This document shows positions 5,615 through 11,085 of a DNA stretch of 25,501 nt, in pieces; the first letter of the stretch is position 1, and every line of letters begins with the position of its first letter. The stretch comes from an uncultured Subdoligranulum sp. (GTDB taxonomy: Bacteria > Bacillota_A > Clostridia > Oscillospirales > Ruminococcaceae), in the NCBI RefSeq assembly GCF_937890665.1, contig NZ_CALADU010000116.1, forward strand, positions 1 to 25,501. Reading direction: 5' to 3'. The notes under the pieces were generated by a model. It worked only from the letters and a program-made list of their open reading frames with translations, was not told where the DNA came from and searched no databases. Made by a program: the position numbers and the translations under genes.

Positions 5615-5662
5615 CCTTTGCATTTTTACCAGATTATAACACGAAGGCAGGAAGAAGCCAAC
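5615..5662. repeat. Intergenic cassette B, copy 2
   Basis: 42 of 48 positions match 4636-4683, offset 979 bp. The -35 and -10 boxes are identical; changes fall mostly in the promoter spacer. Confidence 0.8.
5633..5661 (-). promoter_or_regulatory. Minus-strand promoter P4
   Basis: -35 TTGGCT (5656-5661), 17-bp spacer, extended -10 TGT-TATAAT (5633-5638). It drives the gene at 5280-5603. Confidence 0.8.
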
Positions 5663-5702
5663 AAAGCGACCCCCGGCGGGGCCGGAGGAGGTGATGAACG
5701 GA

Positions 5703-5999
5703 ATGAACAAAAAAGGCATTTGGCATGCAAAAGCGGTGGAAATGAGCCAGGATTGCCTGAATGCGCTGCTGAGAACGGAAACCGCCATTGCTCAAAAGCT
5801 GGCCCAATTTGCAGAGGGAAATGATAAAAGCCCCTGCGAACAGGGGCTTAGCATCGATCCTGTCGATTTGACCGTGGTGCTGCAGGCGCTAGGGGTAATA
5901 GAGGAAATCCATAATCTGCGGTATGCGGATAGACAAGCCAGAGGCTTACCCGCCAAAGCGGGTGACGATATCGAGAACACTGCATCCGGCAGAGATTAG
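5703..5999 (+). CDS. Small helical phage protein, 98 aa, unknown function
   Basis: ATG 5703 is about 10 nt after GGAGG; ATG 5694 and GTG 5691 are too close to it. The sequence is helical and soluble (NKKGIWHAKAVEMSQDCLNA; DLTVVLQALGVIEEIHNLRYADRQ). No family recognised. Its last 54 bp overlap the opposing gene at 5946-6389, and a terminator for that gene sits inside it at 5826-5849, so both strands are used over about 170 bp. Confidence 0.6.
   Translation: MNKKGIWHAKAVEMSQDCLNALLRTETAIAQKLAQFAEGNDKSPCEQGLSIDPVDLTVVLQALGVIEEIHNLRYADRQARGLPAKAGDDIENTASGRD
5826..5849 (-). terminator. Terminator of the minus-strand gene at 5946-6389
   Basis: A perfect 9-bp stem AAGCCCCTG/CAGGGGCTT with a 4-base loop (5828-5849). 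On the minus strand it is followed by TTTT. It is embedded in the coding region of the opposing gene, about 100 bp past the stop codon of the gene it would serve. Confidence 0.7.
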
Positions 6000-6389
6000 G
6001 TCGCAGATATCACCAAAGTGTGTGCAGACGAAGTGACGGCCTTTGGAGATAAGTCCGTTTTGCACTTCCAGCAGATCACGACCTGCAGGTGTGAGTTGAA
6101 GGACCTTATGGTGTTTAGTAGGGCCGGAAAGATATTCACGCTTGGATGGCGTTGGAACGGAAGGAAAGCCTTTCATGCGAGGTACTTTTTGAGGGTATTG
6201 AAGTTCCAGAAGATTTTTAGAGAGGAGGTAACGGTAGGAAAGTTCTTTCTCTTCTTCACTGAACTGGGAAAGCGATTCCGATTTTAAAACTTCGATTGCC
6301 TTTACAGCGCGGCGCTTCGTGAAAGAAAGTGGAAGTGCAGAGGAGAATGCCTCCAAAATAGCGAGACTGCAAGAGGAATTTACAGACAT
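5946..6389 (-). CDS. Winged-helix-like protein, 147 aa, unknown function
   Basis: ATG 6389 lies 8 nt after AAAGGTGG; GTG at 6401 overlaps the ribosome site. Residues about 24-110 contain helices and a wing-like strand pair ending VLQLTPAGRDLLEVQ, comparable to the wings of the proteins at 4226-4624 and 5280-5603. A mildly hydrophobic tail (about 119-142) is too weak to call a membrane segment. It has its own promoter (6416-6444) and a terminator at 5826-5849. It is the third leftward winged-helix-like gene in this array. Regulator or lysogeny gene are both possible. Confidence 0.65.
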   Translation of the reverse strand: MSVNSSCSLAILEAFSSALPLSFTKRRAVKAIEVLKSESLSQFSEEEKELSYRYLLSKNLLELQYPQKVPRMKGFPSVPTPSKREYLSGPTKHHKVLQLTPAGRDLLEVQNGLISKGRHFVCTHFGDICDLISAGCSVLDIVTRFGG

Positions 6390-6415
6390 AGAGAGTGCCA
6401 CCTTTCATTGCCTGA

Positions 6416-6444
6416 ATTATAGCATTGCAGGGGATGTTTGGCAA
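6416..6444 (-). promoter_or_regulatory. Minus-strand promoter P5
   Basis: -35 TTGCCA (6439-6444), 17-bp spacer, extended -10 TGC-TATAAT (6416-6421). It drives the gene at 5946-6389 and ends 20 bp before the next rightward gene. Confidence 0.8.
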
Positions 6445-6464
6445 ATAAAGGAAAGGAGTTCCAC

Positions 6465-6920
6465 ATGATCGAAAAGAAAAGACACTGGGAGCGCTACAGT
6501 GCATTGATGGACAAGGTGACTGGAGGAGATGCCCAGTCTGCACGGCGCCGGGATGGCGGTTACAAGGCGGCGCTGTACATACTGGCCGCCGATGATGACC
6601 TGTATCGGCTGGCAACGGAAGCTGTGGACGAAGAGGGGGTGGCATTCGGCGATATTGTATCCCGGCTGAAAAAGGAGTGCTACAGTGAGAGCCAACTGAC
6701 GGCATTGTTGGCCGCCAGAGGATTGTTCAGCGGGAGAGACTTTGGCGTTGGGCCCATGGACATGGTCAGCTGCGAGTGGAGCATGATGGATGTGATCTGC
6801 AACGGTATGTATCTGTGGAAAGGTCGGGACGTGCTGCCGGCGGAAGACGGCGGAATCGAGGTAAAGGTAGGGGAACGGGAAGGTTTTGCCAGAAATCTGG
6901 AGGACAGGGGCCTGTTTTAG
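6465..6920 (+). CDS. Early phage protein, 151 aa, unknown function
   Basis: ATG 6465 follows GAAAGGAG by about 6 nt. A soluble, mainly helical protein with an N-terminal segment KKRHWERYSALMDKVTGGDA and a central YKAALYILAADDDLYRLA helix. It has the look of the hypothetical proteins found in early operons of Clostridia phages, but I cannot place it in a named family with confidence. From here on all genes are rightward. Spacing to the next gene is 39 bp. Confidence 0.7.
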   Translation: MIEKKRHWERYSALMDKVTGGDAQSARRRDGGYKAALYILAADDDLYRLATEAVDEEGVAFGDIVSRLKKECYSESQLTALLAARGLFSGRDFGVGPMDMVSCEWSMMDVICNGMYLWKGRDVLPAEDGGIEVKVGEREGFARNLEDRGLF

Positions 6921-6959
6921 CGGAAGGAGACCGGTACCCACTACGGAAAGGAGAAGACA

Positions 6960-7274
6960 ATGGACGGCATGGAAGAACTGCTGGAGAGGATCGCTGACGT
7001 GGTGGCCGAGAAGGTGGTGGAGCGGCTGCAGGGGCAAAAAGCCACCTACACGGTGGATGACCTGATCAAGCGGTACGGGAAAAGCAGAAGCACCATTAAC
7101 CGTTTGATTGCTGCGGGCGCGTTTGGAGAGACCATACGGTTGGGGGAGCGCAGCCGGGTGGTGACCGAGGAGGGGCTTCGGCAGTTTGAGCAAGCGAACA
7201 CAGGGACCGGTCGAAAAGGGAAGCCAGCAACGCCCGTGCGGCGGCGCCGGCATACCGACCCAGGCCCCATTTGA
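6960..7274 (+). CDS. MerR/excisionase-like DNA-binding protein
   Basis: A 104-residue protein; ATG 6960 follows AAAGGAG. Residues about 29-78 form a winged helix of the HTH_17/excisionase type: TYTVDDLIKRYGKSRSTINR is the recognition half and GETIRLGERSRVVTEEGL the wing. The tail (84-104) is basic and disordered. It could be the excisionase that the integrase lacks nearby, or a transcription factor of the early operon. Its distance of 5.7 kb from the integrase makes the first reading tentative. Confidence 0.72.
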   Translation: MDGMEELLERIADVVAEKVVERLQGQKATYTVDDLIKRYGKSRSTINRLIAAGAFGETIRLGERSRVVTEEGLRQFEQANTGTGRKGKPATPVRRRRHTDPGPI

Positions 7275-7290
7275 AGGGGGGATGGGACGG

Positions 7291-7521
7291 ATGATCGTGC
7301 GGAACTGCAACCGGTGTGGCGCAGCAATCACCTTTATACGAACAAAGGCGGGAAAGGCCATGCCTTGCGATGCTCAGGCGATGTCGTACCGGGTTGTACC
7401 CGGCGGGCCGGAAAACATTATGAAGCCTGACGGGGAACTGGTGCGCGGGTACTGGATGGAAAGCGGTCAGGGTGACGGTGTGGGGTACCGGCCACACTGG
7501 GCCAGTTGCCGGAAGGCATGA
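7291..7521 (+). CDS. Small zinc-ribbon-like phage protein, 76 aa
   Basis: ATG 7291 is chosen because the earlier in-frame ATG 7282 abuts the GAAGGGGGG ribosome site. Cys pattern: C6-x2-C9 (NCNRCG), C26 in AMPCD, and H69-x3-C73 near the end, as in widespread small phage proteins of this kind in Firmicutes. Likely a zinc-binding structural fold; no biochemical role is known to me. A CCCC...GGGG hairpin precedes the ribosome site, as for several upstream genes. Confidence 0.7.
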   Translation: MIVRNCNRCGAAITFIRTKAGKAMPCDAQAMSYRVVPGGPENIMKPDGELVRGYWMESGQGDGVGYRPHWASCRKA

Positions 7522-7891
7522 GTGGCGAAAAGCGTTGGCTTTGGATTGTATAGTATGGCGGTGAAACGGCATAGAAGCGAAGTGAACTGGATAGTGAAGG
7601 CTTGGCGCGGAAGGGTGCTGCTGTGGAAATGCGTGGAATTGAAACGTGGTGGAAGTGTACAGCGCAGCTGAGAAAAAGAATGGGAAGGCGCGGTTTCGAT
7701 GGGCCAGGGAAAAGATATGGGTTGCACCGTTCCGGAAAAGAAAAGGCTTGCAGAGGCAATGATATGAACCGACAGGATGCGCCCGGGAATAGATTAGAAA
7801 CGGTATGAATAGGAGCAGCACGGGAAAGAAGTGCGGTGGAGGAGATTTGCCGCGCGTTGGAAATGATGAGACAAGAAAAGGAGGCCGCAAA
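7522..7891. other. 370-bp purine-loaded, C-poor region without a supported gene
   Basis: No open frame here has a credible ribosome site. The plus strand is rich in G and A and very low in C, and is built from short words resembling GGAA, GGCAT, GTGGAA and TGGAATTG that recur at irregular spacing of roughly 10-20 bases. The bias also keeps the minus strand free of stops, which makes long false frames there. It ends at the ribosome site (AAAAGGAGG) of the next gene. Confidence 0.5.
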
Positions 7892-8500
7892 GTGAAAATT
7901 CGGATTACATTTTTTGAGGAGGCGCTGGGGAGTACCCCGGCCAAGGAGGATCTGCTGCGGGAGTACATAGCCAGCAAGGCGCCCGACGCGATGAAAACCG
8001 AGGAAGAGGTGGCCGCACGGGGCGTGAATGCTGTGGCAGATGAACGGATGACGGTGTTCCCCCGGTTGGCAGACGGGCGGCCCATGTACTGGGACTACCA
8101 GATCAAAGGCTTTTTGAAGGATGCCTGGCAGATGCTGACAAGGGCGGGGAAGGCGGGGTATGCAGGAGGCAAGGCCTGTGCAGGGGTGAAAGCCTACAAG
8201 AAGGTGATTGACGGGCTGATCTTTATCAGCCCGCGGCAGATCCCCATTGAGCTGCACGGGCTGCGAATGGATACCTGCGAGCGACCACTGCGGGCGAGCA
8301 CACCGCAAGGCGAACGGGTGAGCCTTGCTAAAAGCGAGACCGTGCCGGAGGGGAGCAGCTTGGAATTTGAGGTTACCTGTCTGGACCCGGCGCTGGAAGA
8401 CTGCGTGGTGGAGTGTCTGGACTACGGTAAACTGCGTGGACTGAGCCAGTGGCGCAACAGCGGAAAAGGCCGCTTTACCTATGAGGTGCTGGAGGCATGA
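7892..8500 (+). CDS. Conserved-looking phage early protein with Gly-rich C-terminal motif, 202 aa
   Basis: GTG 7892 lies about 7 nt after AAAAGGAGG; the longer frame from 7805 crosses this site and is rejected. N-terminal beta strand KIRITFFEEALGS, central helix WDYQIKGFLKDAWQML, then strands around VIDGLIFISPRQIPIELHGL. The C-terminus carries LRGLSQWRNSGKGRFTYEV, a Gly-rich loop followed by a strand, loosely like the Gly-rich loop of RAMP/ferredoxin-like RNA-binding proteins. I recall similar hypothetical proteins from gut phages without known role. The RAMP comparison is inference from one motif. ATGA overlap links it to the next gene. Confidence 0.75.
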   Translation: MKIRITFFEEALGSTPAKEDLLREYIASKAPDAMKTEEEVAARGVNAVADERMTVFPRLADGRPMYWDYQIKGFLKDAWQMLTRAGKAGYAGGKACAGVKAYKKVIDGLIFISPRQIPIELHGLRMDTCERPLRASTPQGERVSLAKSETVPEGSSLEFEVTCLDPALEDCVVECLDYGKLRGLSQWRNSGKGRFTYEVLEA

Positions 8501-8847
8501 GCTACCGGGACGAGGTGAACGCGGTATTGGCGCGGATTGGAAGGCGGCGAGGCCGGGAGGTGACGCTGCAGGAGTATGAACCGGGATGCCGGGATGCGGA
8601 GGATGTGCCGGAGCGCCAACGGGATGCGCTGCTGCGTGCCTTGCAGCGGGAGGACGCGGCACTGGCCCTGATGCTGGGCATGGCTGCAGAGAGTGTGACT
8701 CTGGCGGACAAGATGGTGCTGTATGAGCGGGCGCTGGCCATGATTCGGGAGGAATACGGTTTACAGATGGGAAGGTTGGTGACCTTTGCCCGGTTCAAGG
8801 CGATGATTGCCAAAGAGATCGAGAAAATAGCAAAGGCGGGTAGATGA
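8497..8847 (+). CDS. Phage early protein, 116 aa, unknown function
   Basis: ATG 8497 overlaps the stop of the previous gene (ATGA), so translation is probably coupled. Charged, helical: an N-terminal YRDEVNAVLARIGRRRG segment and a C-terminal basic helix pair (MIREEYGLQMGRLVTF, FKAMIAKEIEKIAK). A coiled coil or nucleic-acid contact is possible. No family recognised. Confidence 0.68.
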   Translation: MSYRDEVNAVLARIGRRRGREVTLQEYEPGCRDAEDVPERQRDALLRALQREDAALALMLGMAAESVTLADKMVLYERALAMIREEYGLQMGRLVTFARFKAMIAKEIEKIAKAGR

Positions 8848-8848
8848 A

Positions 8849-9040
8849 ATGCGGAAGCTGAAAAAGGCAGTGTGCAAGCTGGTGTTGGTGGCCGCGGCTG
8901 TGGCGGCGGTGGTACTGATCGACGCGGCCGCGCATGGTTATATCTGGCAGACCGCGGTGTGCAGTACTGTGGCGGTGCTGGCTGCAAACGGAGCTGCCGG
9001 CGGTCTGTTGCCGGAGGAGCAGGGCCATGACGCGGGATAA
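8849..9040 (+). CDS. 63-aa membrane protein
   Basis: ATG 8849 starts 1 bp after the previous stop; only a weak AGGCGGG lies upstream, so it is probably coupled. A basic N-terminus (RKLKKAVCK) leads into a membrane segment at about 10-27 (LVLVAAAVAAVVLIDAA), with a second weaker hydrophobic stretch at about 36-53. Function unknown. Confidence 0.6.
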   Translation: MRKLKKAVCKLVLVAAAVAAVVLIDAAAHGYIWQTAVCSTVAVLAANGAAGGLLPEEQGHDAG

Positions 9041-9102
9041 GATGCAGCGCTGGCTTGTGCACAGTGCAAGAGGTGCGCGGAGCGTGCCCACCGGAGGAAA
9101 TG

Positions 9103-9321
9103 ATGCAGCAGTGTGTTGACGTATTCAAAATAACGCGGGAGAAATGCCGGGCGTGCAACGGGTTGGACAGCGGATGCCCGGAGTACCGGCCAAACCCTGA
9201 CCCGCGGGCTTTCCGCCGGACAATTCAAGAGGGGCTGCCGGAACGGCTGAAACTGGGTACAGATGGAGACATGGTACATCAGGAAAACAGGTTCCGGCCA
9301 CTGGAAGGCGGACGAAAGTAA
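9103..9321 (+). CDS. Small Cys-containing phage protein, 72 aa
   Basis: The start is ATG 9103 (or the adjacent ATG 9100) after CGGAGG. C15-x2-C18 and C25 (KCRACNGLDSGC), with C4, could form a zinc site. The rest is Pro/Arg-rich with no recognisable domain. It is one of many tiny Cys-rich genes in this operon. Confidence 0.5.
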   Translation: MQQCVDVFKITREKCRACNGLDSGCPEYRPNPDPRAFRRTIQEGLPERLKLGTDGDMVHQENRFRPLEGGRK

Positions 9322-9327
9322 AGACAG

Positions 9328-9436
9328 GTGCGGGGTGGCGCAAGCATCAACGCCGCCCCGCATATATGGCGGGTGGTTTGTGCAGCCGTGCAAGCAGAGA
9401 GCCGGGCCGGACCCGGCACCCGCCGCCATATTTTTT
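9328..9436 (+). terminator. Double-hairpin element ending in an intrinsic terminator
   Basis: Between genes at 9321 and 9454. Hairpin 1: GCGGGGTGGCG (9330-9340) with CGCCGCCCCGC (9351-9361), loop of 10. Hairpin 2: ATATGGCGGGTG (9364-9375) with CACCCGCC plus CCATAT (9417-9431), enclosing a GCCGGG/CCCGGC stem (9401-9417), then TTTTTT (9431-9436). It should stop or attenuate the early transcript in mid-operon. Confidence 0.6.
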
Positions 9437-9453
9437 ATAAGGACGTGAGACCA

Positions 9454-9720
9454 ATGTGGATCTATTATCTGGTCATTGCAGTGGTGGAAGCTCTGGGACT
9501 GTGGGCCGCTTGGATGAGCGGCCGGGACGTGGAGCGACGTAATGCAGCACGTATGGCCGAGGAGGAACAGGAACCCACACTGATGCTGAAAATTGAAACG
9601 AAAGGAGATCAGAAAGATGGAGTACCTACTGATGAGTATCCGCGCCCGGTATGCGGCGCTGATCCTGTCCGGAAAGAAAACACTGGAGATCCGCAAAACG
9701 GCCCCCAAGGGGATGCGTGA
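9454..9720 (+). CDS. Small N-terminal membrane-anchor protein, 88 aa
   Basis: ATG 9454 follows AAGGA by about 10 nt. Residues 2-20 (WIYYLVIAVVEALGLWAAW) form a membrane segment, followed by a charged tail (DVERRNAARMAEEEQE). The last 104 bp overlap the ASCH gene in another frame, and the tail there is low-complexity. Unknown function. Confidence 0.55.
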   Translation: MWIYYLVIAVVEALGLWAAWMSGRDVERRNAARMAEEEQEPTLMLKIETKGDQKDGVPTDEYPRPVCGADPVRKENTGDPQNGPQGDA

Positions 9721-10075
9721 AGACTGTGAGATCACTGTCCTGCTCTACGAGAGCAAACGGGAAGGCGGGCGGGGTGTCATTGTTGGCAGCTTTGTATGCA
9801 GGTACATTCGCCCGGTGACAATGAGGGAGGTGCGTGAGGTATGTCGGCGTGCCTGCCTGAACCGAGAGGAGCTGTTGGCATACGCAGAGCGGCCGCAGCG
9901 GAGCCCCTGCGCCGAAAGCAGTGCGACCTCCCCCGGCGGGAAAATCTACGCTTGGAGCGTGGAGTCCCCTGTGACCTTTGAAAAGCCGATGCTGCTGCGG
10001 GATGTAGGCGTAAGCTGCCCACCGCAGAGTTGGCGGAGACTGAGGAAGGAACAGGTGGGTGAAGTTGAAGCGTGA
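9617..10075 (+). CDS. ASCH-domain protein
   Basis: A 152-residue protein; ATG 9617 follows AAAGGAG. The N-terminus MEYLLMSIRARYAALILSGK with KTLEIRK is the hallmark of ASCH domains: an S/R-containing first strand, then the GKKTxExR motif. Further strands occur at 40-70 (ITVLLYES, GVIVGSFVCRYI). ASCH/PUA-like proteins bind RNA or modified bases, and phage copies are thought to act on RNA or nucleotides; the substrate here is unknown. It overlaps both neighbours (104 bp upstream, 17 bp downstream). Confidence 0.8.
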   Translation: MEYLLMSIRARYAALILSGKKTLEIRKTAPKGMREDCEITVLLYESKREGGRGVIVGSFVCRYIRPVTMREVREVCRRACLNREELLAYAERPQRSPCAESSATSPGGKIYAWSVESPVTFEKPMLLRDVGVSCPPQSWRRLRKEQVGEVEA

Positions 10076-10517
10076 AGTTGTAAAAGTGAATGAAGGCATC
10101 TGTTTGCGATGCGGGAAAGTCATCAAGCTATCAAGACCGGAACTGATCGGGGACTATGCGAATGTGAGAGCAACATGGGAATGCGAATGTGGTCTGAGGA
10201 ACGTATACCCCCAAATGATTCAACTCGAGGAAGAAATGAAGATGGAACTGATGGATACAGTGCGCCTGATGGAGAGCACGGACTACAAAGACCGATTCAA
10301 GGCGGAATACTGGCAGACTAAGATCCGGTACGAGCGGCTGAAAAAGCTAACAACCAGAATGAAGGCTGAGCGAATCAAGAATGAACAAGTAAAGCTGATG
10401 CGTGAGGAAACGCTGGATGGTTCACCGGAAAGATTGCTGCGGGAGCAGCAGGCCTGCATGGGGAAGTACCTGCACGTTCTGGAACTGCGTGCCGTGATTG
10501 AAAACATCGAACTGTAA
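10059..10517 (+). CDS. Zinc-ribbon protein with crAss001_48-related C-terminal domain
   Basis: A 152-residue protein; GTG 10059 inside the end of the ASCH gene. N-terminal C15-x2-C18 and C42/C44 (ICLRCGK; CECG) suggest a zinc ribbon. Residues about 74-151 carry the pattern YKDRFKAEYWQTKIRYERL ... SPERLLREQQACMGKYLHVLELRA, which I recognise from small phage proteins labelled crAss001_48-related. That family has no known activity. The joining of a zinc ribbon to it may be a fusion of two normally separate small genes. Confidence 0.7.
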   Translation: MKLKREVVKVNEGICLRCGKVIKLSRPELIGDYANVRATWECECGLRNVYPQMIQLEEEMKMELMDTVRLMESTDYKDRFKAEYWQTKIRYERLKKLTTRMKAERIKNEQVKLMREETLDGSPERLLREQQACMGKYLHVLELRAVIENIEL

Positions 10518-10527
10518 GGAGGACACC

Positions 10528-10794
10528 ATGGGAAGCAAGGAGTTTATAAAGCTGTGCAAGGAGAAGGTGGCACAGTATTTCAATGCCAAGAAGGAAAAGA
10601 CTGACAGCACGTCGCCGATGCGGGCCGAGGACGTGTTCGTAGTCTGGCACTGCAAAACGCTGCAGAACCACAAGGCCATGCTCTCCACACCGGTGAGCGA
10701 TGGGATGTATTACGAACTCACCTACAACGGGGACAAGCACGAGCTGTACTTTGATGCGTACAAGAAGTGGGAAAACATCTGCTACAAGATCTGA
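10528..10794 (+). CDS. DUF6275-like phage protein
   Basis: An 88-residue protein; ATG 10528 follows AAGGAGG. The sequence GSKEFIKLCKEKVAQYF ... DVFVVWHCKTLQNHKAMLST ... GMYYELTYNGDKHELYFDAY is characteristic of a small, conserved phage family I know as DUF6275. Function unknown. After the TGA stop the same frame stays open for another 17 codons. Confidence 0.78.
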   Translation: MGSKEFIKLCKEKVAQYFNAKKEKTDSTSPMRAEDVFVVWHCKTLQNHKAMLSTPVSDGMYYELTYNGDKHELYFDAYKKWENICYKI

Positions 10795-10853
10795 TACCAA
10801 ATTGGGGATGAAATCCGAGAATTTACCGAGTACATAGAAAGCGAGTAAGCGCC

Positions 10854-10976
10854 GTGCCCTTTGATTCGGAAATCTGGTGTCCCTGCCGTCTGGGAGAGCC
10901 TTTCCAGCTGTATGACCTAGGCATGAGAGTGCCGCGTGGTTGTATATGCCGGCAGGGATTGAAACATTTTTGTTGA
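10854..10976 (+). CDS. Possible 40-aa Cys-rich protein
   Basis: GTG 10854 to TGA 10974. It contains CPC near residue 9 and CIC near residue 31, a four-Cys arrangement plausible for a zinc site. The ribosome site is weak, so the call rests on the Cys pattern and on the otherwise empty 287-bp gap (10795-11081). Confidence 0.35.
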   Translation: MPFDSEIWCPCRLGEPFQLYDLGMRVPRGCICRQGLKHFC

Positions 10977-10998
10977 CGCCACCATTTTCGTGGCGTCA
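10974..10998. other. Perfect hairpin before the helicase fragment
   Basis: TGACGCCAC (10974-10982) pairs with GTGGCGTCA (10990-10998), loop CATTTTC. No T run follows on either strand, so it is not a standard terminator; it may affect mRNA stability or translation of the next genes. Confidence 0.5.
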
Positions 10999-11019
10999 TG
11001 AAAAAGGAGAAGATTCGCT

Positions 11020-11085
11020 ATGAATTGCAGCAAGGCCCGCCGTCACACCCATAAAACCGGCAAGAAAGAAGGTCAAAGGGCATGA
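11020..11085 (+). CDS. Possible 21-aa basic leader peptide
   Basis: ATG 11020 follows AAAAAGGAG; the stop overlaps the next ATG (ATGA at 11082). The peptide is basic (SKARRHTHKTGKKEGQ). It may serve mainly to couple translation to the helicase frame. An alternative short frame starts at 10998. Confidence 0.3.
   Translation: MNCSKARRHTHKTGKKEGQRA

Noticed and set aside
7602..7808. Plus-strand 68-codon frame in the purine-loaded spacer
   Set aside because: TTG start without a ribosome site and a translation rich in Gly, Arg and Lys that reflects base bias.
9027..9119. 30-aa frame starting inside the end of the membrane protein gene at 8849-9040
   Set aside because: No ribosome site and overlaps two better supported frames.
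7418..9735. Long minus-strand open frames (up to 414 codons) across the early genes
   Set aside because: Low-complexity Ser/Pro/His-rich translations opposite purine-loaded sequence, without ribosome sites; explained by strand bias.
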